64,000 nt of DNA from Marinobacter sp. AC-23 (GTDB lineage: Bacteria; Pseudomonadota; Gammaproteobacteria; Pseudomonadales; Oleiphilaceae): assembly GCF_001858325.1 (NCBI RefSeq), contig NZ_MBPP01000067.1, forward strand, positions 62,001 to 126,000, read 5' to 3'. Shown piece by piece: positions 34,746 to 47,144 of the stretch; position 1 is the stretch's first letter; each line of letters opens with the position of its first letter. A model generated the notes under the pieces. The model was given only the letters and a program-made list of their open reading frames with translations, was not told the DNA's origin and searched no databases. Position numbers and translations under genes: made by a program.

Positions 34746-36530
34746 TGCGCGGCGTTAACCCCGATACCAGCGCTACAACCAATTCTGATCAACGTGGTTG
34801 CCCTCTTGTGGCGATGCTGCAAGAGCGCTTTGGCGATCGGATACTGTGTGAGCAAGCCACTTAACGGGCATGCCCGTACTCTGGGTAAGCCGCGGCGCGT
34901 TAGTTGATGTGCTAACTGTGTTACGCCAGCTACCCGAGCCTTCGAGATGCTGTTTGATTTGTCGGCCATTGACGAGCGCCTGCGTAGCCATCGCCATGGC
35001 CTGCCGGAGGCAGATTTCACGGTGTTCTATCACCTGCTGTCCGTTTCGGGGAATCGCGACATCATGCTTAAGGTGGCGCTCTCTGAACGTGATTTGTCGT
35101 TGCCCACGGTGATTTCTGTTTACCGTAACGCCAACTGGTACGAGCGGGAAGCCTGGGACATGTTCGGCATTCGCTTTGAGGGGCATCCCAACCTGTTTCG
35201 CATTCTGATGCCGTCGACTTGGCAGGGCCACCCGCTGCGCAAAGACCATCATGCCAGAGCCACGGAATTCGATCCTTATACCCTAACAGTAGAAGGCCAA
35301 CACAGGGAGCAAGAAGCGCTGCAGTTCAAGCCTGAAGACTGGGGCATGCAGCGCCAAAGCGCTGACGCCGACTTCATGTTCCTCAATCTGGGGCCGAATC
35401 ACCCCTCCGCTCACGGTGCTTTTCGTATCGTGCTGCAGCTCGATGGCGAAGAGATTGTCGACTGCGTGCCGGATATCGGCTATCACCATCGCGGCGCGGA
35501 AAAGATGGCCGAGCGCCAGTCATGGCACAGCTTCATACCTTACACCGACCGAATTGATTACGTAGGTGGCGTGATGAATAACCTGCCTTATGTTCTGGCC
35601 GTAGAGAAGCTGGCCGGCATAGAGGTCACGGGGCGTATTCAAACGGTTCGGGTGATGATGTGTGAGCTTTTTCGCATTACCAGCCATTTGCTGTTTCTGG
35701 GCACCTATCTTCAGGATTTAGGCGCTATGTCGCCGGTCTTCTATACTTTTACTGACCGCCAGAAGGGCTACGACGTGATCGAGGCGATCACCGGCTTTCG
35801 CATGCACCCGGCATGGTTCCGTATCGGTGGCTTGATGCAGGATTTGCCTAAGGGTTGGGACACACTCATGCAGCGCTTCGTAGACTGGATGCCCGCCCGG
35901 CTCAGGGAGTACGAACGGGTGATGATGGAAAACTCTTTGGTTCGCGATCGCACCAAGCACATTGCCGCCTTCGATACCGCCAACGCCCTGGCGTGGGGTG
36001 TTACCGGGCCAAATTTACGCGCCACTGGATGCGATTTCGACCTGCGCAAGCAGCGCCCCTATTCCGGGTATGAGAACTTCGACTTCGAGATACCGTTGGC
36101 TCAAAACGGCGACGCCTTCGATCGGGGCCAGCTGCGCATTGATGAGATGCGCCAGAGCCTGAGAATTCTCCAGCAATGCATTAATAACATGCCGGCAGGG
36201 GACTACAAGGCGGATCACCCGCTGACTACGCCTCCGCCCCGAGAACGCATGCTCGAGCATATCGAAACTCTGATCACTCACTTTTTGCAGGTGTCCTGGG
36301 GGCCGGTATTGCCCGGCAATGAGTCGCTGCAGATGATTGAGGCAACCAAGGGCATCAACAGTTATTACCTGACCAGTGACGGCAGCACCATGAGCTACCG
36401 TACGCGCATTCGCACGCCGAGCTTTCCGCACTTGCAACAGATTCCCGAGCTGATGCGCGGTGGCTTTGTGCCGGATTTGATTGCGCACCTGGGCAGTATT
36501 GATTTTGTTATGGCTGACGTGGATCGCTGA
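34745..36530 (+). CDS. nuoCD: Complex I fused subunits C and D (two frameshifts in the C part)
   Basis: Fused NuoC-NuoD as in E. coli: C part (30 kDa) about residues 1-195, D part (49 kDa) from the DWGMQRQ segment to the end, which includes GPNHPSAHGAFRI, quinone-site region and the C-terminal SIDFVMADVDR. From ATG 34745 the frame stops at 34862 after EQAT; one missing base there leads to LTGMPVLWVSRGALVDVL, then another near 34942 leads to FEMLFDLSAIDERLRSHR, after which the frame is open to 36530. Expected total about 590 residues, matching. Both breaks look like single-base losses. The D part is intact. Confidence 0.9.
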
Positions 36531-36532
36531 CT

Positions 36533-37075
36533 ATGGCCAACACAGATATGTCGAAAGTTCGATCAGGCGCTGGCAGAGCCAGTCGCATCGCCACCGATGG
36601 TGATGGCTTTGAGCTTCACCAGGAGGATCGGCGCGCCATGCTCACTGAGCGAGATCATTATGAGCAGCCTCAGGCGGCCTGTATTGAGGCGCTGAAAATC
36701 GTGCAGCGCCGCCACGGTTGGGTGCCGGATGGCGCGATTGTCGCTATCGCCGAGGCGCTGGGCGTCGGCGCGGGAGAAGTGGAGGGTGTGGCGACCTTCT
36801 ACAGCCTGATCTTTCGTCAGCCGGTGGGGCGCCATGTGATTCTGCTTTGCGACAGCAGTTCCTGTTTTCTCACCGGCTATGAGGAATTGTGCGAGACCCT
36901 GAGTGAGCGGCTTGGCATTCACTTTGGTCAGACAACCGAAGATGGGCGTTTTACCTTACTGCCCGTGTGTTGTCTGGGAGCCTGTGATCGCGGCCCTGCC
37001 ATGATGATCGACAACGATACCTTCGGTCCCGTCGCGGGGGGCGATCTGGGTGAACTTCTGGAGGCCTATCCATGA
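36533..37075 (+). CDS. nuoE: Complex I subunit E
   Basis: Thioredoxin-like subunit holding [2Fe-2S] cluster N1a. Ligand motifs visible: LLCDSSSCFLTG and PVCCLGACDRGPAMMID. 180 residues, with an N-terminal helical region (ACIEALKIVQRRHGWVPDGAI). Starts two bases after nuoCD and overlaps nuoF by four. Intact. Confidence 0.93.
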   Translation: MANTDMSKVRSGAGRASRIATDGDGFELHQEDRRAMLTERDHYEQPQAACIEALKIVQRRHGWVPDGAIVAIAEALGVGAGEVEGVATFYSLIFRQPVGRHVILLCDSSSCFLTGYEELCETLSERLGIHFGQTTEDGRFTLLPVCCLGACDRGPAMMIDNDTFGPVAGGDLGELLEAYP

Positions 37076-38423
37076 CGGCGATACCTTGGGATTCACGGCT
37101 GCGCTATCACTGTCAATTGCGCCAGAGTGCCAGTGAGCGCCGCGCGGATACTCACCCGCTAACGTGGCGTTTGCGCGAGGATGGCGCACGTGTCGGACTT
37201 GGAGAATATCGTGAAAAAGAGGGCTATCAAGCGGCCATTCGCACCCTTGAGACGTTCACGCCAGGCGACGTGATAGGCACCATGAAAGAGGCCAATGTGC
37301 GTGGCCGAGGTGGTGGCGGCTTTTCTGCCGGGCTCAAGTGGAGTCTGACCCAGGTGGGAGACCATCTGCCCCGTGGCTACCTCATCTGCAATGCCGACGA
37401 GATGGAACCGGGCACATTCAAGGATCGCCTGTTGTTGGAGCAGCAACCGCACCTGCTGATTGAAGGCATGATCATCGCCGGCTTCGCCAATCGATCCTGC
37501 TATGGCTATATTTTTCTGCGCGGCGAGTACGTTGAGGCGGCGCGCTCCCTGGCCCTGGCCATCGAAGAGGCGCGGGAGGCAGGCCTGTTGGGGCGCGACA
37601 TTGCCGGTAGCGGCTTCGACTTTGATCTTGCGCTGCACACAGGCGCGGGGCGCTACATCTGCGGGGAAGAAACCGCGTTGATTAATTCTCTGGAAGGCAA
37701 GCGCGCCAACCCCAGGGCCAAGCCGCCGTTTCCTGGCCAGTCTGGCGCCTGGGGCAAGCCTACAGTGGTTAATAATGTCGAAACCCTGTGCAACGCGCCG
37801 GGCGTAATGCTGCACGGTGCAGATTGGTATCAAGGACTTTCCGGAGGCTCAGTGAGGATGGCGGCACCAAACTTTACGGCGTGTCCGGGCTTGTGGAACG
37901 CCCGGGGCTCTGGGAACTGCCCATCGGTACCAGCGGTCGGGAGATTCTCGATCGTGCTGGCGGTATGCGCGACGGCCATACGCTCAAAGCCTGGCTACCC
38001 GGGGGCGGAAGCACGGGTTTCTTGCTGCCGGAACATCTCGATGTACCTATGGATTTCGATACCATTGGGCAATACGGTAGCCGTTTGGGCACTGGCCTGA
38101 TAGCGGTGGTCAGTGAGCGTCAAAGCATTGTATCCCTGCTGCGCAATCTGGAGCAGTTCTTCGCCCGCGAGTCTTGTGGCTGGTGTACGCCTTGTCGCGA
38201 CGGTCTGCCCTGGACGGTGAAACTGCTGCAGGCGCTGGAGCGAGGCGAGGGCAAGCCGGGCGATATCGATATTCTTGCACAGCATGCGCAAGACCTGGGG
38301 CCAGGCCTGACCTTCTGCGCCCATGCCCCTGGGGCGGCAATGCCTCTGGAGTCGGCGATCCGGCATTTTCGGGCAGAGTTTGAGGCAGGTGTTGCGCATC
38401 TGGCGCCGGACGAGGTGAGCTGA
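37072..38423 (+). CDS. nuoF: Complex I subunit F, NADH-binding (one frameshift)
   Basis: Holds FMN and cluster N3 and oxidises NADH. Glycine-rich FMN/NADH site GRGGGGFSAGLKWS near residue 80, EPGTFKDR, SLBB domain, and the cluster motif ESCGWCTPCRDG near the C-terminus. The first frame runs to about 37849 (WYQGLSGGS); the sequence SEDGGTKLYGVSGLVERPGLWE then continues in the next frame to the stop at 38421-38423. One base is missing. Total about 450 residues, as expected. Confidence 0.92.
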
Positions 38424-41214
38424 TGGCTACGATTCATGTGGACGGCAAGGCCTATCAGGTCGAGGGGGCGGACAACCTACTGCATGCCTGTCTGTCTCTG
38501 GGGCTTGATATTCCGTACTTCTGCTGGCATCCCGCCTGGGCAGTATTGGCGCCTGCCGCCAATGTGCAGTCAAACAGTATAAAGACAAGGACGACACCCG
38601 GGGCAAGCTGGTGATGTCTTGTATGACGCCGTCCACGGACGACAGCTGGATTTCCATCGATGATGAGGAAGCCAGAGCGTTTCGAGCGGGCGTGGTGGAG
38701 TGGCTGATGACCTATCATCCTCACGACTGCCCGGTCTGCGAAGAGGGCGGCCATTGCCATCTTCAGGACGTTACCGTGATGACCGGCCACGATCGGCGCC
38801 GCTATCGCTTTAACAAACGCACCCACCGCAATCAATACCTGGGGCCTTTCATCGCCCACGAGATGAACCGTTGCATCAACTGCTATCGTTGCGTGCGCTT
38901 CTATAACGACTACGCCGGTGGCACGGACCTTGGCGTCTTCGGCATGAACAACAACTTGTATTTCGGGCGTCATCAGGAGGGCGTTCTGGAAAGCCCGTTT
39001 TCCGGCAACTTGACGGAGGTTTGTCCTACCGGAGTGTTCACGGACCAAACCCACTCGGAACGGTACGTTCGCAAGTGGGATATGCAATTCGCGCCCAGCG
39101 TTTGTCATCAGTGCGCGGTGGGCTGCAATATCAGCCCGGGGGAACGCTACGGTGAGATTCGCCGTATAGAAAATCGCTACAACGGCGAACTTAACCGCTA
39201 CTTCCTGTGTGATCGCGGACGTTTTGGCTATGGATACGTCAATCGTACCGACCGGCCCCGCCACCCCGAATGGCGGAGCGACGGATGGAAGGAGCGGTGC
39301 AACGAGCAAGCGGATAACCCCGCCATTTTGGACGTGGATCCGGCGCTGGATCGCGGCGCCGATATGTTGCGTAGCGCTCGACGAGTCATCGGCATCGGCT
39401 CGCCCCGGGCCAGCCTGGAAAGTAATCATCAGCTCATAGAGCTGGTCGGCCGGGAGAATTTCTCCTGCGGCATAGCGGCGCAAGAACTGGCCTGCCTTAA
39501 GCGCATGGCAGAGCTGGAAGGCTCTTGCGGCCTGCCAGTTCCCACACTGCGTGAGGTGGAAGCGCACGATGCGGTGCTGGTGCTGGGTGAAGACCTGATG
39601 CACAGCGCCGCGCGCTTGGCGCTTGCGGTACGTCAGGCGGCACTGGCGCGGCGTGATGACTTGGCGCAGGGGCGAGGTATTCCAACGTGGAATGCCGAAG
39701 CCGTCAAGACTCTGGCCCAAGACAGCCGGCACCCATTGTACATCGTCTATCCCAGCGCCACCGAGCTTGATGGGATCAGCGCCGGGAGTTGGCGGCTGGC
39801 GCCTGCCGATGTTGCTCGTCTGGGCTTTGCCATTGCCCACGCTATCGATGGGAATGCCCCGGCAGTACCAGATCTTGATGCAACTCTTGCCGCGGCAGCA
39901 CACGCGGTAGCCGGTCAGTTGATGGCGGCAAACAGGCCGCTGGTGATCAGTGGTGGCTCACTGGAATCTACCCACGTGCTTGATGCGGCGGGCAACATTG
40001 CCCGGGCGCTGTCGCGACGCACCAAGCGCGCCGGGTTTATGCTGATACGAGGGGAAGTTAACAGTACCGGCCTTGCAATGTTGGGAGGACACTCACTGGA
40101 GTGGGGCCTGGATGAATTAGCTGAAAGCCGCGCAGACGCAGTGGTGGTGTTGGAAAATGACCTGTACGCCCGGCTGCCGGAGGCGCGCGTTAAAGCGGCA
40201 ATGGATACAGAGGCCACGCTGATGGTGCTGGATCATCAACGTACCCGTACCTGGCAACAAGCATCGTTGGGGTTGCCGGCGGCCAGCTTCGCCGAGGCGG
40301 ATGGCACCGTAATAAGCCTGGAGGGCCGGGCCCAGCGCTTTTTCCAGGTTTTCGATCCACGCTATCTGCGCCCGGAGTGCCGTATTCACGAAAGCTGGCG
40401 CTGGCTGCACGCCCTGCGCGCGAGCGTGTTCCGGCATGAGGACAGTACCATTACCCTGGACGAGGCTACTGAGGCCTGCGTGCGGGATTACCCGGCACTG
40501 GCAGACATGGTTGCTGCAGCCCCGGGAGCCGATTATCGGGTAGAAGGGACAAAGTTGGCCCGAGCACCGCACCGCTACAGCGGACGGACGTCTCTGCGTG
40601 CCAATATTTCGGTGAGTGAGCCGCGCACGCCCCAAGATCCGGATACGCCGTTCAACTTTTCAATGGAGGGCTACAGCGGCTTCGACCCGGCTCGCATGGA
40701 AGTACCCTTCGCCTGGGCGCCGGGCTGGAATTCGCACCAAGCCTGGAACAAATTTACCGACGAAGTGGGTGGACATCTGCGTGCCGGCGATCCCGGTGTA
40801 CGCTTGGTTATGCCACGCTCTGGCGCCTACGATTACAGCCGCGATGTTCCTGCGGCCTTTAAACCACGCTCAAATGGTTGGCAACTATTGGTGTTGCCGC
40901 GGCTGTTTGGCGGCGAGGAAACCTCTGCCCGCGCTACGCCCATTGAAGAACGGGCAAGTGTGCCAAGTGAAGCGCCGAGTATTGGTTTGTCCAGCGACGA
41001 TGCAGCGCAGCTGGGGCTGGAGCAAGGCGCGTTGCTGACCCTGGCCACAGATACTGCGAGCCTGACCTTACCGCTGCGCTGCGACCAGCGCTTGCCAAGT
41101 GGTGTGGTGAGCCTGCCGGCGGGGCTTTCCAGCGAGTTCCGCAGCGGCGAATGGGCGCGTATCAACGCACCCGCACCCGGTGCCGCATCGAGCCATGAGG
41201 AGGCGCCCTTATGA
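38423..41214 (+). CDS. nuoG: Complex I subunit G (one frameshift)
   Basis: Largest peripheral subunit: N-terminal [2Fe-2S] ferredoxin-like domain (N1b, Cys in FCWHP and later GACRQCAV), further clusters (CPVCEEGGHCHLQD with its His ligand, CINCYRCVRFY, CPTG), then a molybdopterin-oxidoreductase-like domain without cofactor. From ATG 38423 the frame ends early; near 38537 (WHPA-LGSIGACRQCAV) one base is lost, after which the frame is open to 41214. Total about 930 residues against 910 in E. coli. The start overlaps the nuoF stop by one base. Confidence 0.92.
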
Positions 41215-42218
41215 GCTGGACGTTAGCCAACCTGCGCCCCGAATGGTTGACCCCGGCGGTGATGGATATCGGCGTGGCCATGCTGCAGGCGCTGGTCATT
41301 TTACTGGCAGCGGTGCTGGTGGGCGCGATTCTCACCGTGGTGGAACGGCGTTTGTTGGGCTGGTGGCAGGACCGCTACGGCCCTAACCGGGTTGGTCCTT
41401 TCGGCTCCCTGCAGTTGGTTGCTGACATGATCAAGATCTTCTTCAAGGAAGACTGGATACCACCCTTTGCCGATAAGACGATCTTTGTTCTGGCTCCGGC
41501 GATTGCCATGGCCTCGCTGCTGCTGTCGTTCATGATTATCCCTATTACGCCAGGTTGGGGCGTGGCGAATTGGAATATCGGCCTGCTGTTCTTCCTTGCC
41601 ATGGGTGGCATCAATGTCTATTCGGTACTGTTGGGCGGTTGGGCCAGCGCCAACAAATACGCGCTGATCGGCGCTATGCGCTCTTCGGCTCAAACCATCT
41701 CCTATGAGGTGTTCATGGGCTTGTCCCTGATGGGCGTTGTGGCCATGGCCGGCTCTTTCAATCTGCGCGAGATCGTTGATGCCCAGCAAGGGCTTTGGTT
41801 CATCGTTCCCCAGTTTCTGGGCTTCTGTAATTTTCTCATCGCCGGCTTTGCGGTGGTGCACCGTCACCCTTTCGATCAACCAGAGGCGGAGCAAGAGTTG
41901 GCAGACGGCTATCACATTGAATACTCCGCTATGAAGTTCGGCATGTTTTTCATTGGCGAATACGTCGGCATGCTACTGATCTCGGCGCTGGTGGTAACGC
42001 TATTCTTTGGTGGCTGGCATGGGCCCCTGCTACCTCCCATTGTTTGGTTTGTGCTCAAAACCAGTGTTTTTTTAATGCTTTTTATTCTGGTGCGAGCCTC
42101 GTTGCCTCGGCCGCGTTACGACCGGGTGATGACCTTTGGCTGGGTGGTGTGTCTGCCGCTGACGCTGATTAACCTGTTGGCGACCGGCGCGGTGATACTG
42201 CTTGCTGCACCGGGCTGA
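41211..42218 (+). CDS. nuoH: Complex I subunit H
   Basis: Membrane subunit forming the quinone-entry chamber together with NuoA, B and D. Eight transmembrane helices; conserved VERRLLGWWQDRYGPNRVGPFG and HRHPFDQPEAEQELADGYHIEYS with its acidic residues. 335 residues, somewhat longer than E. coli (325). ATG overlaps the nuoG stop by four bases. Intact. Confidence 0.94.
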   Translation: MSWTLANLRPEWLTPAVMDIGVAMLQALVILLAAVLVGAILTVVERRLLGWWQDRYGPNRVGPFGSLQLVADMIKIFFKEDWIPPFADKTIFVLAPAIAMASLLLSFMIIPITPGWGVANWNIGLLFFLAMGGINVYSVLLGGWASANKYALIGAMRSSAQTISYEVFMGLSLMGVVAMAGSFNLREIVDAQQGLWFIVPQFLGFCNFLIAGFAVVHRHPFDQPEAEQELADGYHIEYSAMKFGMFFIGEYVGMLLISALVVTLFFGGWHGPLLPPIVWFVLKTSVFLMLFILVRASLPRPRYDRVMTFGWVVCLPLTLINLLATGAVILLAAPG

Positions 42219-42255
42219 AAGCATTTGATGCGATTGTTAAAAAGGAGCAACTGCT

Positions 42256-42795
42256 ATGTACAAAGGGCTTTTAAAAGGCACCTGGTCGCAATTGCGCACC
42301 CTGGGCATAGTGTTTATGCACGGCTTTCGCAAGCGCGAAACTGTTAACTACCCTGAAGAAGAGGTTTATCTGTCGCCGCGTTACCGCGGCCGGATTGTGC
42401 TGACTCGGGATCCAGACGGCGAGGAGCGTTGCGTGGCCTGCAATCTTTGCGCCGTGGCCTGTCCGGTGGATTGTATCGCGTTGCAGAAGGGTGAAAGAGA
42501 GGACGGCCGCTGGTATCCGGAATTCTTTCGCATCAATTTCTCGCGCTGCATCTTCTGTGGCATGTGCGAAGAGGCCTGTCCGACCTCTGCAATTCAACTG
42601 ACTCCGGACTTCGAAATGGCCGAATACAACCGCCAGGAGCTGGTCTACGAAAAGGAAGATCTTCTAATTAACGGCCCCGGCAAAGACCATAATTACAATT
42701 TCTACAAAGTGGCGGGCCTGGCCATCGCCGGTAAGGACAAGGGCAAGGGAGAAGTTGAAGAAGAGCCGGTCAATGTCACCACGCTGCTTCCCTGA
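42256..42795 (+). CDS. nuoI: Complex I subunit I
   Basis: Peripheral subunit with two [4Fe-4S] clusters (N6a, N6b) that relay electrons towards NuoB. Two complete ferredoxin motifs: CVACNLCAVACPVDC and CIFCGMCEEACPTSA. 179 residues, AAGGAGC ribosome binding site upstream. Intact. Confidence 0.95.
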   Translation: MYKGLLKGTWSQLRTLGIVFMHGFRKRETVNYPEEEVYLSPRYRGRIVLTRDPDGEERCVACNLCAVACPVDCIALQKGEREDGRWYPEFFRINFSRCIFCGMCEEACPTSAIQLTPDFEMAEYNRQELVYEKEDLLINGPGKDHNYNFYKVAGLAIAGKDKGKGEVEEEPVNVTTLLP

Positions 42796-42845
42796 CGCCG
42801 AATTGCCGGCGTCACTTTGCTGGAACGGGAAGTAAAGGAGGGCAC

Positions 42846-43370
42846 ATGGAATTTGCATTTTACCTGAGCGGTCTGGTCGCAGTGTTGGCGACCTTGGGAG
42901 TTATCTGCAATCCCAACCCGGTGCATGGGGTGTTGTACCTGGTGGTGTCGCTGCTGGCGGTGGCCATGGTGTTCTTTGCCCTGGGCGCGCCCTTCGCGGG
43001 GGCGCTCGAAATTATTGTCTACGCCGGGGCAATCATGGTGCTGTTCGTATTCGTGGTGATGATGCTCAATCTGGGCCAGGCGGCAGTCGCCCAAGAGCGC
43101 ATCTGGCTGCAGCCGCGCACCTGGCTGGGCCCATCGTTACTTGCTGGCATCTTATTGCTGACACTGATCAGTACGCTGTGGCGCGGTGATGCCGGCATGC
43201 TAGTGCAGGGGGATGTACTGAGCGCCAAGCAGGTTGGCACAATTTTGTTCGGCCCCTGGTTGCTGGTGGTGGAACTGAGCGCTTTGCTGCTTCTGGCCGC
43301 ACTGGTTACGGCCTCTCATGTAGGGCGCCAGCGTCAGCACGGGCCAGAAGCTGGCAAGGAGGCATCATGA
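42846..43370 (+). CDS. nuoJ: Complex I subunit J
   Basis: Membrane subunit with five transmembrane helices; conserved region GALEIIVYAGAIMVLFVFVVMMLN contains the pi-bulge helix linked to proton transfer. 174 residues. AAAGGAGGG ribosome binding site upstream of ATG 42846; the stop overlaps the nuoK start (ATGA). Intact. Confidence 0.93.
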   Translation: MEFAFYLSGLVAVLATLGVICNPNPVHGVLYLVVSLLAVAMVFFALGAPFAGALEIIVYAGAIMVLFVFVVMMLNLGQAAVAQERIWLQPRTWLGPSLLAGILLLTLISTLWRGDAGMLVQGDVLSAKQVGTILFGPWLLVVELSALLLLAALVTASHVGRQRQHGPEAGKEAS

Positions 43371-43674
43371 ACGGCGTGCCCATGGAGCATGGTCTGGTGC
43401 TGGCGTCTATCCTGTTTGCGTTGGGGCTAGCCGGCTGATGTTCAGGCGCAACATGATCTTCGTGCTGATGAGCCTTGAGATTATGCTCAACGCCGCTGGA
43501 CTCGCCTTTATTGTCGCCGGCGCGGGCTGGCAGCAACCAGAAGGCCAGGTCATGTTTTTGTTGGTGATCACTCTGGCAGCGGCCGAGGCCAGCGTTGGCC
43601 TGGCGCTGTTGATTCAGCTGCACCGACGCTTCAAGTCTCTGGATATCGATGCGGTCAGCAGGATGCGCGGATAA
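43367..43674 (+). CDS. nuoK: Complex I subunit K (one frameshift)
   Basis: Small three-helix membrane subunit related to MrpC. From ATG 43367 the frame gives MNGVPMEHGLVLASILFALGLAG and then a TGA at 43435; with one lost base restored (G-L/M-FRRNMIFVLM) it continues to GQVMFLLVITLAAAEASVGLALLIQLHRR and ends at 43674, 102 residues in all. The two conserved membrane Glu residues (LEIML, AAEAS) are present. Break near 43434. Confidence 0.9.
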
Positions 43675-45569
43675 TGGACATGATAACGCCACTTTTTTCG
43701 ACGATGCAGCTGCTGCCGTTAACCTTCCTGCTGCCTTTGGCAGGAACGCTGATTTTGGCGTTTTCTCGAGGCACGCTTGGCTACCGCGCCAGCACCTTGG
43801 TAGGGGTAGGCAGTGTTGGGTTGGCCGCCATGGCCACGGCGTTATTGGCGCTGGGTTTTGTCGACAGCACTGCCAGCACCAGCCAGCCTCAAATCGTGAC
43901 CCTGTGGACCTGGATATCCGTGGGCGATTTTCAGCCCAGCATCGGATTGGCGCTGGATGGGCTGTCGCTGACCATGCTCGGCATTATTACCGGTGTGGGT
44001 TTTTTGATACACCTGTTCGCCGCCTGGTATATGCGCGGTGATGACGGTATCACGCGCTTTTACACCTACATGAATCTGTTTGTGTTCAGCATGGTGCTTC
44101 TGGTTCTGGGCGACAATCTGCTGCTGCTGTTTTTGGGCTGGGAGGGGGTCGGCATGTGCAGTTACCTGCTGATCGGCTACTACTATCAAGACAGCGCCAA
44201 TGGCTGGGCGGGGTTCAAGGCCTTCATTATTACTCGTATTGGCGATGTGTTTCTGGCCATCGGCATGTTTTTGTTGTTCGCCAAGCTGGGCACCCTGGAC
44301 ATTGCCGAGATCCTTTCTCTGGCACCGCAGATGTGGCGCGCCGGTGACTCGACGGTAGAGCTTGCGGCCTTGTTGCTACTCGGCGGAGCGGTGGGCAAGT
44401 CGGCTCAGTTGCCGTTACACACCTGGCTTGCCGACGCGATGGCTGGTCCCACGCCGGTGTCGGCGCTGATTCACGCGGCGACCATGGTCACCGCCGGGGT
44501 GTATTTGATCGCGCGTATGCACGGGCATATTTGAATTGGCCCCCACGGCGCTTTACCTGACGGGTTTGATTGGTGCCCTGACGCTGCTGATGGCGGGCTT
44601 CGCGGCCTTGGCTCAAACCGATATAAAACGCGTGCTGGCGTATTCCACCATGAGCCAGATCGGCTATATGTTTCTGGCGCTGGGCGTTGGCGCCTATGAC
44701 GCAGCAATCTTCCACTTGATGATCCACGCGTTCTTCAAGGCGTTGCTCTTTCTGTCTGCCGGCGCGGTTATTGTCAGTTGTCATCACGAGCAGGACATGC
44801 GCCGCTTGGGTGGGCTGTGGCGCACGCTGCCTCTGGCTTATCTGGGCTTTATTGTGGGTGGCGCGGCTTTGGTGGCCTTGCCGTTGGTTACGGCGGGTTT
44901 CTACAGCAAGGATGAGATTCTCTGGCAAGCACTGGCAGCAGACCGCCAGGGGCTGCTGCTTGCTGGTTTGGTTGGCGCTTTCCTAACGTCTCTCTATACC
45001 CTGCGATTGATCATTGGCACCTTCCATGGCGAGATGAAAAGTGACGGCGCCCGCACGGCCAAAGCCGGGAGAGGGCTGGCCCACGGCTTGCCGCTGATCA
45101 TCCTGGCGTTGCTCTCAACGATGCTCGGCGCGTGGATTACGCCGCCCCTTAGTGCAGTTCTTCCTGCTGGCCCCGGCGCGGGCGTGGAAGCGGGACATAC
45201 TGTGCTTGAGCTGATCGCTTCTGCCACAGCATTGATTGGCCTTGGCGTGGGAGCCTGGCTGTTCTTATTCAAACGCGATTGGCTTGCGCGCGTCACGCAG
45301 CAGGGGGTCGGTGCCGGGCTGCGAACCTGGTGGCATCTAGCTGGGGCTTTGACATTGTTTTTGACTGGCTGCTGGTACGGCCCTATCGCGGCGTGGTGCG
45401 TGTGATGCGAGGCGATGTGTTTGATGCTTTCTTCCGATTGATTGCTCAGATCTTGCGCGCCGTGCACTTTGGGCTGTCCCGAACCCAGACCGGCAAGCTG
45501 CGCGGCTATGCTGCCACCATGGTGATCGGGGCCACGTTGATACTGCTAAGCCTGGCGCTGGTGCTTTAG
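43674..45569 (+). CDS. nuoL: Complex I subunit L (two frameshifts)
   Basis: Largest membrane subunit, antiporter-like, with the long lateral helix HL at its C-terminus. Seen: FLGWEGVGMCSYLLIGYYYQ, LADAMAGPTPVSALIHAATMVTAGVYLIAR in outline, and DIKRVLAYSTMSQIGYM. The first frame breaks near 44526 (ARMHGHI then ELAPTALYL), where the reading moves the other way from all other breaks in this window and so looks like one extra base. A second break near 45339 is one lost base (WWHLA then WGFDIVFDWLLVRPY). Total about 630 residues, close to E. coli (613). Confidence 0.9.
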
Positions 45570-45606
45570 GGGGCGCGGGATACGCACATAAGGAGATGCA
45601 ACGCTT

Positions 45607-47144
45607 ATGATATTGGTGTGGCTAATTGTGATCCCTTTCCTTGGGGGGCTCTTGTGCTGGCAGATGGAGCGGCTTGGCGACAGGCCAACGCGTTCCATCG
45701 CGCTTGTCACCATGCTGATCGAGCTGTTGATCTCGCTGTGGCTATGGGCTCGGCTCGACTTTCAGTTACCGGCGCTGGATGGCACGGCAACCCAGTGGGC
45801 GCTGGAGTATCAAGTGGCCTGGATTCAGCGTTTTGGCATCAGCTTTCACCTGGCTCTGGATGGCTTGTCGCTGGTGTTGATCGCCCTGACTGCTTTTCTC
45901 GGTGTTCTGGCGGTGTTGTGTTCATGGAACGAAATCGTACGAAGAATTGGCTTCTTCCACCTCAACCTGCTGTGGATTCTCGCTGGGGTTACCGGGGTGT
46001 TTCTGGCCATAGATCTGTTCCTGTTCTTTTTCTTTTGGGAGCTGATGCTGGTGCCGATGTACTTCCTGATTGCGCTGTGGGGCCATAGTGGCTCTAAAGG
46101 CCAAACCCGTATCGGCGCGGCGACAAAGTTCTTCATTTATACCCAGGCCAGCGGGCTGCTGATGCTGGTCTCCATCCTGGGGCTGGTGTTCGCCCACCAC
46201 GCCAGCACCGGCGAGTATTCATTCAGTTATCAGGTGCTGCTCGAGACCACGCTGTCGCCGACGCTTTCCCGGTGGTTGATGCTGGGTTTCTTTATAGCTT
46301 TTGCGGTCAAGCTCCCGGTGGTGCCGCTGCATGGCTGGTTGCCAGATGCCCATGCTCAGGCACCTACCGCCGGTAGCGTAGACCTGGCGGGCATTCTTCT
46401 CAAGACCGCTGCGTACGGCATGATGCGTTTCGCCTTGCCACTGTTTCCAGAGGCATCCCAGGCGTTCGCGCCCATCGCCATGGGCCTTGGCCTTTTAGGT
46501 ATTTACTACGGTGCGGTGCTGGCCTGCGGGCAGCAGAACGTTAAGCGCTTTATCGCCTATACCAGTATCGCCCACATGGGGTTCGTGCTGATCGGCATTT
46601 ATTCTGGCTCTGCGCTGGCCCTGCAGGGAGTGGTGGTATTGATGCTGGCCCACGCCTTTTCCGCGGCTGGGTTGTTTATCCTCAGCGGGCAGCTTTACGA
46701 GCGCTGCATACCCGGGAGCTTGGAAAAATGGGCGGTCTGTGGAATCGGTTGGGCAGCCTGCCCGGGTTCTGGCTGTTTTTTATCGCCGCCTCGCTGGGCA
46801 TACCGGTCACAGCCAACTTTGTCGGTGAGTTCATGGTGCTGTTCGGCACCTTTCCCACGGCACCCTGGGTGGTGGTGATCGCCAGCTTTGGTCTGGTGTT
46901 GGCCGCGATCTATTCACTGATTCTGATGCAGCGGGTGCACTATGGCCCGCCAAGTATCAAGACCCCGTTGAAGGGGCTTGATATTCGAGAGTTTGCCATG
47001 ATGCTGAGCATCGTTGCCCTGCTTATATGGCTTGGCGTTTACCCCCAGCCACTGCTTGATACCACCGAAGCCGCAATGAGTGAGGTGCAACGGCTGTTCG
47101 AGCCCTCCGACACCGTCATTACGCTAACGCAGGAGGCCCGCTGA
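45607..47144 (+). CDS. nuoM: Complex I subunit M (one frameshift)
   Basis: Antiporter-like membrane subunit with about 14 transmembrane helices; conserved FFFWELMLVPMYFLIALWGH, FAVKLPVVPLHGWLPDAHAQAPTAGSV in outline, and AYTSIAHMGF. The frame breaks near 46704 within YERLHTRELGKMGGLWNRLGS, one lost base after YER; the end at 47144 is in the other frame. Total about 512 residues. AAGGAG upstream of ATG 45607; TGATG overlap with nuoN. Confidence 0.91.
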